Below are positions 7,921 to 16,505 of a stretch of DNA of 64,000 bases, one piece after another. The notes beneath the pieces were generated by a model. It saw nothing but the letters and a program-made list of their open reading frames with translations. It ran no database searches and had not been told where the DNA came from. This DNA comes from Gemmatimonadales bacterium UBA2982 (GTDB taxonomy: Bacteria > Gemmatimonadota > Gemmatimonadetes > Longimicrobiales > Gaopeijiaceae), in NCBI GenBank assembly GCA_002347035.1, contig DEAM01000019.1, forward strand, positions 108,753-172,752, read 5' to 3'. A program made the position numbers and the translations under genes. The stretch's first letter is position 1. Every line of letters starts with the position of its first letter.

Positions 7921-8795
7921 GGACCCCTCGCCCACCGAGTCGCCAAACCCTCCAACGCGGGATCGTGATACTCCCGTCTGCATTTACTCTAGGAAATCTA
8001 TTCTTTGGCCTTTATGCAATGGTAGCGGCCTCTAGGGGTGACTTTATATGGGCAGGCTGGTTCATTGTATTTGCGGGCACCTTGGATATGCTCGACGGAA
8101 GTGTGGCCCGATTCACCAGAACCGGCTCACGTTTTGGCGCAGAACTTGACTCCCTGGTTGACGCAATCTCATTCGGGGTCGCGCCGGGTTTCATCATGTA
8201 TCAGCTCTTCTTTTCGGACACACCGTGGAGCTGGATCCTCTCATTCGTCTATGTGACCGCTGTAGTAGTGCGCCTTGCGCGCTTTAACATCGAGGAGGGA
8301 GGCGAACCCAAACGACACTTCCATGGACTACCTTCCCCGGCGGCGGGGATAACTCTAGCGAGTTTTTACCCATGGAGTCAGACATCGTTATTCGAAGTCT
8401 ATTTGAGTGACCTGCCGTGGCAGCAGATCATGGGAGTCGCACTCGTCCTGCTAGGTGTCCTCATGGTAAGCCATGTGCCTTATGCGAAATTTCCAAAGAT
8501 TGGCTTGTACACCGGGAAGGGCATTGCAAATACGGTCCTGGTATTAGCCGGGCTTTTCGCAGCATTCACCGTACCCCGCTACTACTTCTTCTCTTTCTGC
8601 CTACTCTATATAACGTGGGGACTTATGAAGTCTGTACTCCTCGGACTCCTTGATCGACTGCCGGGTGGGGACCCTCTCATGGAAGAGGAGGAAAGCGGGC
8701 TTGAAGTCCGTTCACTCGATTATGTTGATCTTAACGCACACAACCCTGACAGGCCGCAGATTAAGGTCCATGAAACCATGGAGGACCAAGCTTGA
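7917..8795 (+). CDS. pssA: CDP-diacylglycerol-serine O-phosphatidyltransferase
   Basis: PssA makes phosphatidylserine from CDP-diacylglycerol and serine. The 292-residue integral membrane protein has the CDP-alcohol phosphotransferase motif D60-G61-x2-A64-R65-x8-G74-x3-D78-x3-D82, followed by several membrane helices. The C-terminal 50 residues are acidic and cytosolic. It starts at TTG 7917, inside the psd stop, and its own stop overlaps the purS start as TTGA. Pairing with psd makes the serine-transferase assignment firm. Confidence 0.93.
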   Translation: MRTPRPPSRQTLQRGIVILPSAFTLGNLFFGLYAMVAASRGDFIWAGWFIVFAGTLDMLDGSVARFTRTGSRFGAELDSLVDAISFGVAPGFIMYQLFFSDTPWSWILSFVYVTAVVVRLARFNIEEGGEPKRHFHGLPSPAAGITLASFYPWSQTSLFEVYLSDLPWQQIMGVALVLLGVLMVSHVPYAKFPKIGLYTGKGIANTVLVLAGLFAAFTVPRYYFFSFCLLYITWGLMKSVLLGLLDRLPGGDPLMEEEESGLEVRSLDYVDLNAHNPDRPQIKVHETMEDQA

Positions 8796-9064
8796 GCCAG
8801 TTCCAGTTGGAGATTCGGGTCAAGCCTCGACCAGGGTTGCTCGACCCTCAAGGAAAAGCTATCCACAATGCCCTCCATTCACTGGGTTGGGATAGCATTG
8901 AGGATGTCCGGGTCGGCAAAGTTATCTACCTAGAACTTGAGGCCGACTCTAGAGAAATCGCGGTCGACAGAGTCCACGCTATGTGCCGAAAGTTACTGTC
9001 AAATCCGGTGACTGAGGATTTTGAAGTTTCAGTCTCAGAAGAAGTAGAGGCTGAACCGTTATGA
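8792..9064 (+). CDS. purS: Phosphoribosylformylglycinamidine synthase subunit PurS
   Basis: This 90-residue protein is the small scaffold of the three-part FGAM synthase and bridges PurQ and PurL for ammonia transfer. It shows the PurS pattern: an early KPRPGLLDPQGKAI segment, SLGWDSIEDVRVGKVIYLEL in the middle and a C-terminal NPVTEDFEV. TTG 8792 overlaps the pssA stop and the purS stop overlaps purQ as ATGA. The genes purS, purQ and purL are consecutive. Confidence 0.95.
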   Translation: MSQFQLEIRVKPRPGLLDPQGKAIHNALHSLGWDSIEDVRVGKVIYLELEADSREIAVDRVHAMCRKLLSNPVTEDFEVSVSEEVEAEPL

Positions 9065-9759
9065 GAGCAGCGGTTGTGACTTTTCCTGGATCAAACTGTG
9101 ACTACGATCTTTACAAGGCCATTCAACAAGTCGGTGGCGAAGCCAGTTTCGTTTGGCACAGAGAACGAGGCTTGGAAAGTTACGATGCCGTGCTCCTTCC
9201 TGGTGGGTTCTCCTATGGTGACTACTTGAGGGCCGGTGCAATCGCCAGAATGAGTCCGATCATGGAGGATGTGGTTGAGTTCGCCAATAACGGAGGGGCC
9301 GTCCTCGGGATCTGTAATGGCTTTCAGATCCTGTGCGAAGCTGGACTTCTACCTGGCGCTCTGGTTCGGAATGCGTCGCTATCCTTTCAGAGCAAAGATG
9401 TGAGACTCCGAGTTGAACGAACCGACACCCTTTTCACGACAGGTTATACTCTCGGACAGACTCTCAGGGTACCTATAGCACACGGGGAGGGAAACTACGA
9501 GGCGGACCAAAGGACACTCGAGCAACTCGAAACTGAAGGTCGAGTCGTATTTCGTTATGTGGACCAAGCTGGCGAGACGACTGAAGACGCTAACCCGAAT
9601 GGATCTTGGCACAATATCGCAGGCATCACAAACGCTACAGGAAATGTACTGGGAATGATGCCGCACCCTGAGCGATCTATGGAACAGCTACTAGGCTCTG
9701 TGGACGGTGTTGCACTTTTTACGTCGCTGGGTTCAAACCTCGCGATGCTCACCAACTAA
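9061..9759 (+). CDS. purQ: Phosphoribosylformylglycinamidine synthase subunit PurQ (glutaminase)
   Basis: PurQ releases ammonia from glutamine for FGAM synthesis. The 232-residue class I amidotransferase has the nucleophile Cys85 in GICNGFQIL and the His-x-Glu pair in MMPHPERSMEQ. The start MRAAVVTFPGSNCDYD is typical. ATG 9061 overlaps the purS stop by four bases. Confidence 0.96.
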   Translation: MRAAVVTFPGSNCDYDLYKAIQQVGGEASFVWHRERGLESYDAVLLPGGFSYGDYLRAGAIARMSPIMEDVVEFANNGGAVLGICNGFQILCEAGLLPGALVRNASLSFQSKDVRLRVERTDTLFTTGYTLGQTLRVPIAHGEGNYEADQRTLEQLETEGRVVFRYVDQAGETTEDANPNGSWHNIAGITNATGNVLGMMPHPERSMEQLLGSVDGVALFTSLGSNLAMLTN

Positions 9760-9793
9760 TTCACCTCTAACCTACTGGACACTAACAAGAACC

Positions 9794-12091
9794 GTGAGCA
9801 AAGCTGACGGCGCAATCACAGAAGTCCCGGTCTCAGCCCGGGCGGGAGACCCACCCATCACTCCCGAATTAGTCGCTGACCACGGGCTCTCTGAGGATGA
9901 GTACGAGCGGATCCAAAGGATTATGGGGCGTGAACCAACCTTTACAGAGCTGGGTGTCTTCAGCGCTATGTGGTCTGAGCACTGTGGGTACAAGAACTCG
10001 AAGCGCCTCCTCAAGCTTCTGCCGATATCTGCCCCGTGGGTCATTCAAGGGCCTGGCGAAAATGCTGGGGTAATCGACGTAGGAGATGGGTACGCACTTG
10101 CATTTAAGATCGAGTCGCACAACCACCCTTCGGCGGTAGAGCCTTATCAAGGTGCTGCAACCGGAGTAGGCGGCATTCTCAGAGACATTTTTACTATGGG
10201 TGCTCGACCGGTTGCAGTTTTGGACTCACTTCGTTTTGGTGACCTCACGAGCGGCCGGGTACGATATCTATTTGACGGTGTCGTTCGCGGTATCGGTGAT
10301 TACGGAAACTGCGTGGGAATTCCAAACATTGGAGGAGAGGTTGCCTTCGACCGGGGATACGAAGGCAACCCAATCGTAAACGCGATGTGCCTAGGGCTCA
10401 TGAAAAAGGAAGAGCTGATCACCGCCTCTGCATCAGGTGTTGGAAACACACTAATGGCAGTCGGGGCACGCACAGGTCGTGATGGGATTCATGGTGCAAC
10501 ATTTGCGAGCGAAGAACTCTCCGAAGATTCGGACGAGTCTAGCCGCCCACAGGTACAGGTTGGAGACCCATTCACCGAGAAATTGCTATTAGAAGCAAGC
10601 CTAGAGTTGATCGCGAGTGGAGCAATTACTGGCATTCAAGATATGGGGGCCGCAGGGATCACATCTTCGGCTTCGGAGATGGCCGGTCGAGCAGGTAACG
10701 GTGTCGAGATGGAAATGAGTAGTGTCCCTGTGCGTGAGAAGGGCATGACCCCCTATGAGATTCTGCTTTCTGAGTCCCAAGAACGGATGCTAGTCGTCGC
10801 TGAAAAGGGTCGAGAGAATGAGGTTCGGGAGATTCTCGAAAAATGGGAATTGGAAGCAGCAGAAATCGGATGTGTGACGGACGACGGGCGCTTCCGGATT
10901 CTAGAGGACGGTCTGGCCGTTGCTAACATCCCTGCCCTACCCCTTACAGACGGCTGCCCTACTTATGAGCGGGAAGGATTGGAATCATCCGAAATTCAAA
11001 ACCTTAGGAATACTGATCTAAGTGAGCATCTTATTCCTGAGGGTGACCTCACAAAAACGTTTCTAAAGCTGCTTGGTTCACCAAACGTCGCTTCAAAGCG
11101 TTGGATCTACCATCAGTACGATACGACAGTCCGCACAGCCACAGCAGTGCGCCCAGGGGGAGACTCGGGAGTCATCAGAATCAGGGGAACAACGCGTGCT
11201 ATTGCAGCGACAACAGACTGCAATGGGAGGTTGGTCTACCTCGAGCCAAGGACAGGGGCAAAGATCGCCATGGCCGAAGCGGCCCGTAACCTAGTGTGTG
11301 TTGGTGCCGTTCCAACCGCAGTTACGAATAACCTTAACTTCGGCAACCCACTTAAGTCGCACATTTATTATCAACTTCGAGAGGCTGTACTCGGGATGGC
11401 TGAAGCATGTGATACGTTTGAAACCCCTGTAACTGGTGGCAATGTATCGCTATACAACGAAACTGACGGTCGAGCCATCTATCCGACACCAGTAATCGGA
11501 ATGGTAGGGGTTATTGAAGATGTAGAAAAAATTACTCCACAAGCCTTTCAGAGAACCGGTGACATCATTGTCCTCTTGGGTACCAATACCAATGAAATTG
11601 GAGGTTCAGAGTACCTATACATCACGGCCAGCCTAGTAGCTGGCACTCCACCTGCTGTTAACCTTGATGCTGAGCGATCTCTCCAGCAAACAGTTCTGGA
11701 GATGAACTACGAGCTAAAGATCCGCTCAGCTCACGACTGTTCCGAGGGTGGGCTCGCCTGTGCTTTGGCTGAGGCAGTCTTGGGCGATGGGGATAACCCA
11801 TTCGGTGCGAGTATCACCCTAGACGACCAGATACGTCCGGTCCCACTGCTATTTGGAGAGGGCCAAGGACGGATAATCGTGTCTTGTGATCCCTTGTCTT
11901 TGGAGGCCGTATTACGGATTGCAAAAAAACACGATGTCCCAGCTATACAAATCGGGTATGTCACAGAAGCATCAGAGGGCTTCCAGATTACTACGCGAGA
12001 AGGAATGGTCTCAGCATCGTTATCCAAGCTATCCTCAACCTACTTTGATACACTTTCCAGCTTAATGACCGTCACCACCGCGAGTTCTTAA
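9794..12091 (+). CDS. purL: Phosphoribosylformylglycinamidine synthase subunit PurL
   Basis: PurL is the ATP-dependent synthase subunit that aminates FGAR. From GTG 9794 (VSKADG) it has 765 residues, close to the small PurL form of about 740. It carries SEHCGYKNSK, the PGENAGVIDVGDG loop, the KIESHNHPSAVEPYQGA motif and the mirror-image C-terminal half, including FGNPLKSHIY and HDCSEGGLA. The open frame extends back to 9707 inside purQ, but that part lacks family similarity. No strong ribosome-binding site is seen, so the start is moderately certain. Confidence 0.95.
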   Translation: MSKADGAITEVPVSARAGDPPITPELVADHGLSEDEYERIQRIMGREPTFTELGVFSAMWSEHCGYKNSKRLLKLLPISAPWVIQGPGENAGVIDVGDGYALAFKIESHNHPSAVEPYQGAATGVGGILRDIFTMGARPVAVLDSLRFGDLTSGRVRYLFDGVVRGIGDYGNCVGIPNIGGEVAFDRGYEGNPIVNAMCLGLMKKEELITASASGVGNTLMAVGARTGRDGIHGATFASEELSEDSDESSRPQVQVGDPFTEKLLLEASLELIASGAITGIQDMGAAGITSSASEMAGRAGNGVEMEMSSVPVREKGMTPYEILLSESQERMLVVAEKGRENEVREILEKWELEAAEIGCVTDDGRFRILEDGLAVANIPALPLTDGCPTYEREGLESSEIQNLRNTDLSEHLIPEGDLTKTFLKLLGSPNVASKRWIYHQYDTTVRTATAVRPGGDSGVIRIRGTTRAIAATTDCNGRLVYLEPRTGAKIAMAEAARNLVCVGAVPTAVTNNLNFGNPLKSHIYYQLREAVLGMAEACDTFETPVTGGNVSLYNETDGRAIYPTPVIGMVGVIEDVEKITPQAFQRTGDIIVLLGTNTNEIGGSEYLYITASLVAGTPPAVNLDAERSLQQTVLEMNYELKIRSAHDCSEGGLACALAEAVLGDGDNPFGASITLDDQIRPVPLLFGEGQGRIIVSCDPLSLEAVLRIAKKHDVPAIQIGYVTEASEGFQITTREGMVSASLSKLSSTYFDTLSSLMTVTTASS

Positions 12092-12092
12092 C

Positions 12093-13484
12093 ATGTGTGG
12101 CATCGTGGGGGTCAGCGGGGTCGAGGATGCCGCTCAGCAGGCCTACCTAGCTATGTATGCACTGCAACACCGTGGCCAAGAGGCTGCTGGAATCGTTGCC
12201 TTTGAGAATGGGGCGATCTCATCTCACAAGGGCCGCGGACTCGTCTCAGAGGTCTTTGATACAGATGCACTCGAGCAGCTTAAAGGAGATACAGCAGTAG
12301 GTCATGTGCGCTACTCAACAGCTGGTGGAAATGACGTAGCCAACGTCCAACCCCTGACTGTAAAGTATGCTAGTGGAGACCTCGCACTGGCTCATAACGG
12401 TAATCTGACTAACCACCGAGACCTCCGAGAACGGTTGGTTGAAGAAGGAGCGATAGTTAGATCTTCTGCAGACTCTGAGACTTTGGTGCACCTTATAGCC
12501 AAATCCCGCCACGATACGGTCGAGACACAGATCGACGATGCACTCTCGCACCTGGAAGGAGCATTCTCAGTAATCCTTTCAGTTGGCTCAACGATCTACG
12601 CGGCCCGAGATCCGCGCGGTTTCCGACCTCTCGTCCTGGGTCGAAAGGACCAGGGCCACATCGTGGTCAGCGAAACATGTGCCCTGGATATCATGGGCGC
12701 CGACTACGTTCGGGATCTTGAACCTGGCGAGGTGATCCGAATACACCGGGGAACAGTTGAGGTGCTTCGCTCCCTCAAGCCAGCCAACCGCCCTGCACCA
12801 TGCATCTTTGAGTTAGTCTACTTTGCTCGCCCGGATTCGAGTATCTGGGGTGAAAGTGTCGATCGAGCGCGCCGAAAATTTGGAAGGCAGCTTGCTAGAG
12901 AGCACCCAATTGAAGCTGATGCCGTAATCTCCGTGCCAGATAGCGCGAACTCTGCGGCACTCGGGTTCTCGGAAGAAAGTGGTATTCCCTATGAACTTGG
13001 CCTTCTACGTAATCACTATGTTGGCCGAACATTTATTCAACCTCAGCAGTCAGATCGCGACTTTGGTGCCCGTATGAAGTACAACCCCGTCCGAGAAGTC
13101 ATCGACGGGCAGAGGGTTGTTGTCGTCGATGATTCATTAGTGCGTGGCACAACATCAAGAAGCCTGGTTCGAATGCTCCGTCAGGTCGGCGCCTCAGAAG
13201 TCCACTTCCGGATTGGCAGTCCTCCTGTCCGCTGGCCCTGCTTCTATGGAATTGATATGCCGACTCGCCGCGAACTCCTTGGCTCTGAGCTAAACATCCT
13301 CGAGATCGCGGCCAAGCTCGGAGTCGACTCTCTTGGATACCTATCACTAGAGGGAATGGTCGAGGCCGTAGCTGATGCCGGACCATACTGCACGGCTTGC
13401 TTCTCAGGAGAATACCCCGCTCCTCTTCTGGATGTGGAGAAGGGACTTGCTTCCCGTGAAGGGCTGCTGCAGCAGCAGAACTGA
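12093..13484 (+). CDS. purF: Amidophosphoribosyltransferase (Fe-S type)
   Basis: PurF commits PRPP to purine synthesis. The 463-residue protein begins MCGIVGVSG, so the N-terminal nucleophile Cys is exposed by methionine removal alone, without a propeptide. The PRPP loop is VVVVDDSLVRGTTSR. Cysteines in PAPCIFELVYFARP, RWPCFYGID and YCTACFSGEYP match the four ligands of the B. subtilis-type 4Fe-4S cluster, so an iron-sulfur enzyme is likely. ATG follows the purL stop by one base; the gene closes the operon and converges on fbp. Confidence 0.96.
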   Translation: MCGIVGVSGVEDAAQQAYLAMYALQHRGQEAAGIVAFENGAISSHKGRGLVSEVFDTDALEQLKGDTAVGHVRYSTAGGNDVANVQPLTVKYASGDLALAHNGNLTNHRDLRERLVEEGAIVRSSADSETLVHLIAKSRHDTVETQIDDALSHLEGAFSVILSVGSTIYAARDPRGFRPLVLGRKDQGHIVVSETCALDIMGADYVRDLEPGEVIRIHRGTVEVLRSLKPANRPAPCIFELVYFARPDSSIWGESVDRARRKFGRQLAREHPIEADAVISVPDSANSAALGFSEESGIPYELGLLRNHYVGRTFIQPQQSDRDFGARMKYNPVREVIDGQRVVVVDDSLVRGTTSRSLVRMLRQVGASEVHFRIGSPPVRWPCFYGIDMPTRRELLGSELNILEIAAKLGVDSLGYLSLEGMVEAVADAGPYCTACFSGEYPAPLLDVEKGLASREGLLQQQN

Positions 13485-13547
13485 GGGCGATCAAGGGGCT
13501 CTGATCCCAACCTCCATCATCCGAACCGTTCCTGGAGCTAAAACTCT

Positions 13548-14552
13548 CTAGAAAAAAGAGTCGGCGAGGTCAACGAACTGTCGAGAACCCATGTAAAGAG
13601 GCGTCCTTTGATGTAAGGTCTGGGGCTCAATCTCCAAGACGGTTCGACAGCCATCAGTTGCACGCCCTCCGGCTTGCTCTACGATCATCGCCATGGGGGC
13701 CGCCTCATAGAGGAGGCGAAGCTTCCCCTGAGGACTCTTATTGTCGGCCGGATACATGAACAGGCCTCCCTGTAACAATGTCCGGTGGATATCTGCCACA
13801 AAAGAGCCGATATACCGTGAGCTGAACCCTGCATCGTTCTTAAGGTGTGTGACCAACTGCTGCTGTTGAGGATCCCAACGATTGAAATAGGCCTCGTTCA
13901 CAGAGTACACCTTCTGCGGCTGCTCTGGGAAACGCATCTGCGGGTGGCTAAGCAGGAATTCCCCAATCGCGGGGTCCAGCGTGAAGCCATGCACTCCCGC
14001 TCCACTCGTGTACACGAGCATAGTTGATGAGCCGTAAAGCACGTAACCAGCTGCAACCTGTCGTGATCCGGGTTGCAAGCAGTCATCAAGGGTGCCTCGG
14101 TCATCCTTTGATCGCTTCCGGTGGATACTGAAAATCGTCCCAATCGACACGTTTACATCAATATTCGACGAGCCATCCAATGGGTCGAAGATTACGACGT
14201 AATCCCCGGCGGGAAACTTCTCAGGAATTGAAATGAGGCCTTCCGATTCCTCTGAGGCCATACAGGCAACCAGACCTGTATGATCCAAAGCTTTTCTGAT
14301 CACGTGGTCCGCAAAAACATCTAGCTTCTGGACCTGCTCTCCATGCACATTCTCATCACCCGAGGACCCTAGAATGTCTGCTAGACCAGCCTTGTTCACC
14401 TCTCGACCAATAACCTTTGCAGCCACTGCAATATCTTGCAGTAAATCAGTAAATGCCCCAGTCGCTTCCGGGTGCAAGCGCTGCTCGTCCACTAAGAAAC
14501 GAGAGATAGTAACAACGTGGCTATCAGGCATGACCTCAAACATCTGAGTCAT
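13548..14552 (-). CDS. fbp: Fructose-1,6-bisphosphatase, class 1
   Basis: This gluconeogenic phosphatase makes fructose 6-phosphate. The 334-residue protein has SEESEG, the metal-binding FDPLDGSSNIDVNVSIGTIF block and the C-terminal EQAGGRATDG motif, all diagnostic of class 1 FBPase. Three in-frame ATG codons lie at the start (14552, 14543, 14531) and none has a convincing ribosome-binding site, so the exact N-terminus is open. It is preceded by 286 bp without genes that contain several hairpins. The 58 bp between its stop and purF contain no convincing terminator. Confidence 0.95.
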   Translation of the reverse strand: MTQMFEVMPDSHVVTISRFLVDEQRLHPEATGAFTDLLQDIAVAAKVIGREVNKAGLADILGSSGDENVHGEQVQKLDVFADHVIRKALDHTGLVACMASEESEGLISIPEKFPAGDYVVIFDPLDGSSNIDVNVSIGTIFSIHRKRSKDDRGTLDDCLQPGSRQVAAGYVLYGSSTMLVYTSGAGVHGFTLDPAIGEFLLSHPQMRFPEQPQKVYSVNEAYFNRWDPQQQQLVTHLKNDAGFSSRYIGSFVADIHRTLLQGGLFMYPADNKSPQGKLRLLYEAAPMAMIVEQAGGRATDGCRTVLEIEPQTLHQRTPLYMGSRQFVDLADSFF

Positions 14553-14635
14553 GACAAGGACGTCAACGCCCCACGCTAAACTAGTGGCTCACATTAGGCC
14601 GCATAATTCTTGAAATCTTCTTTTCTTTGTTTGTC

Positions 14636-14768
14636 TATAATACAGATTCTTAAAGCTAAACTTTCACCTTTAGCTCAGAAGGACATGACCCCGTAAGTCC
14701 TTTAGCAGCTTTTATGTACAAGGATACCTTCTTCCAAACTCTCTAAGTTCTCCTAGGGATCAAGAAGG
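14636..14768. other. Gene-free interval with a consensus -10 box and three hairpins; possible small RNA or fbp leader
   Basis: Within the 286-bp gap 14553-14838 the plus strand has TATAAT at 14636-14641, with no good -35 at standard spacing. Three paired elements follow: AGCTAAA/TTTAGCT (14654-14660 with 14669-14675), AAGGAC/GTCCTT (14679-14684 with 14697-14702) and CCTTCTT/AAGAAGG (14727-14733 with 14762-14768). No plausible open frame covers it. It could be a plus-strand small RNA or, read on the minus strand, a structured 5' leader of fbp. It does not match the 6S, SRP or tmRNA hallmarks I know. Confidence 0.25.
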
Positions 14769-14838
14769 GATTCTCCAAACGGATCTAGCACTCCCACGCT
14801 GCAGGATAAATCATTCCGTTGAGCATTATCAATCAGCA

Positions 14839-15147
14839 CTATTCTTCGCCCTCAACAAACATATCCTGCTGATCGCGGTCCACGAAGCGATTACGCTCTT
14901 CTAGGTCTTCAGCTTCGAGCCTTGCACGAAGAATATCCCGAACCTTGAGATCCGAATGGATGCCGGCGATAAGCATTACGAGCATTCCTGCAAGCAAACT
15001 AACAAATGCGATGACGGTCAGAGAGACCCCGTAAAAGGCTACAAACCCTAGATTGAGTGTCACTCGTTGCCCCCCATTTAAGGAAGCGAATACCATTGCC
15101 AGTGCGATCGGCAACAGTATGGCTACCCATTTCAAGAGACGGCTCAC
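14839..15147 (-). CDS. LapA-domain inner-membrane protein
   Basis: This 102-residue protein has two membrane helices (about 6-22 and 37-62) separated by the short segment NGGQRVTLNLGFV. It ends in a charged, probably coiled-coil cytoplasmic tail rich in Arg/Glu/Asp. That is the LapA (DUF1049) pattern; E. coli LapA works with LapB in the envelope, regulating lipopolysaccharide assembly. No lapB is next to it. GTG 15147 overlaps the miaB stop as GTGA, so the two genes are translationally coupled. Confidence 0.75.
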   Translation of the reverse strand: MSRLLKWVAILLPIALAMVFASLNGGQRVTLNLGFVAFYGVSLTVIAFVSLLAGMLVMLIAGIHSDLKVRDILRARLEAEDLEERNRFVDRDQQDMFVEGEE

Positions 15148-16502
15148 ACGCCTACCGCACCAACAGATCCAAGGCGCTCAGCACCGATGAATGTGGCCCC
15201 AGTCGTCCGCTCGAGCTGAATGCGTCTATACTCACCTATGAGAGTCGGATCACCGTCGAAAACTACGACCTTATTCCTTCTGGTCCGACCGAGAACCTGG
15301 CCTTTGTGCCGCCCACACTTCTCGATAAGAACTTCTTCTATGCGCCCGACCTCATCTTGGTTGATCTCAGCCTGGATCCTGCGGCTCACGTCGATCAGCT
15401 GCTCCAAACGGGCCTGGGCTTCATCAGGAGGTATGAAATCTTCCTCAGGCAGACGCGTAGCAGGAGTACCTTCTCGGAGCGAATACTTGTAAGTAAACGC
15501 ATCGTCGAATCGCACCGTGTGCATCAGTTCGAGGGTATCCTGGAACTCGTCTTCCGTCTCACCGGGGAAGGCAACAATAATGTCGGTCGATAGCGCAATG
15601 TCAGGAATCGCGTCACGCACCATCTCGATCTTCTCCAACAGCTGTTCCACCGTGTATCGACGAAGCATGCGCCTCAGCGTGCGATTATTGCCGGACTGCG
15701 CCGGGAGATGTAGCTGCTCACAAACTGCATCCTCCGCAGCCATCACCTCCACCAAGCGAGGTGTCACATCGATAGGATGAGGTGAAGTAAAACGAACTCT
15801 CCGAATACCGTGAACCCGTGCTACCTCACGGAGCAGATCCGGGAAGTCGATACCTTCCGAAGAATAAGAGTTGACCGTCTGACCAAGCAGTGTCAGCTCA
15901 GATACCCCATCTTTCACAAGTCCGCGGACCTCTTCCACGATGTCCCGCGGACCTCTGTTCTTCTCCGGTCCGCGAACATATGGCACGATGCAAAAGGTGC
16001 AGCGGTGGTTACAACCGCGCTGGATTGGAAGCCATGCACTTGGGCCTTCAGAGCGCCTCTGTTCAAGCCCCTTATAGTTCTCTTCCGAATGAAACGCTAG
16101 CACAGCGAGCTGCTTACGCTCCTGGGGCTTATCATCCAGCCCTCTGATCGCCTGCGGAAGTGAACGGTAACTGTCTGGACCCATGACCAGATCAACGAAT
16201 GGAGCCTTCTCCAGAAGATCATCACCCATGCGCTGTGCCATGCACCCGGTAACGCCTATGACAAGGTCTGGGTTTTCTCGCTTGAGCCCATTAAGCTGGG
16301 ATACTCTCCCGAGAACACGTCGCTCAGCATGCTCTCGAATAGCACAGGTATTTACGAGGACCACGTCGGCTTCCTCTGGATTTTCAACAATCGTGTATCC
16401 GCGAGCCGCGAGAATACCCTCCATGAGCTCGCCGTCGCTCACATTCATCTGGCATCCATACGTCTCCACATAGACACGCTTTGCACTAGCATTCTGAAGC
16501 AT
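15144..16502 (-). CDS. miaB: tRNA-2-methylthio-N6-dimethylallyladenosine synthase
   Basis: MiaB adds a methylthio group to i6A37 of tRNAs. The 452-residue protein has the UPF0004 domain with cluster ligands Cys17 (YGCQMN), Cys53 (NTCAIRE) and Cys87 (TGCMAQR). Its radical-SAM motif is Cys164-x3-Cys168-x2-Cys171 (CNHRCTFC), and a TRAM domain lies near the C-terminus. It lies 3 bp after mtaB and overlaps lapA. Two methylthiotransferases of the same superfamily sit side by side here; the CQMN and CAIRE motifs mark this one as MiaB. Confidence 0.95.
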   Translation of the reverse strand: MLQNASAKRVYVETYGCQMNVSDGELMEGILAARGYTIVENPEEADVVLVNTCAIREHAERRVLGRVSQLNGLKRENPDLVIGVTGCMAQRMGDDLLEKAPFVDLVMGPDSYRSLPQAIRGLDDKPQERKQLAVLAFHSEENYKGLEQRRSEGPSAWLPIQRGCNHRCTFCIVPYVRGPEKNRGPRDIVEEVRGLVKDGVSELTLLGQTVNSYSSEGIDFPDLLREVARVHGIRRVRFTSPHPIDVTPRLVEVMAAEDAVCEQLHLPAQSGNNRTLRRMLRRYTVEQLLEKIEMVRDAIPDIALSTDIIVAFPGETEDEFQDTLELMHTVRFDDAFTYKYSLREGTPATRLPEEDFIPPDEAQARLEQLIDVSRRIQAEINQDEVGRIEEVLIEKCGRHKGQVLGRTRRNKVVVFDGDPTLIGEYRRIQLERTTGATFIGAERLGSVGAVGV

Positions 16503-16505
16503 CTG

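Noticed and set aside
13485..13547. Terminator between convergent purF and fbp
   Set aside because: Only weak, short pairings are present and no T-run follows them.
14671..14760. Possible tRNA (TTTAGCTCAGAAGG resembles a D-arm)
   Set aside because: No T-loop GGTTCRA motif, no 7-bp acceptor stem and no anticodon arm could be placed.
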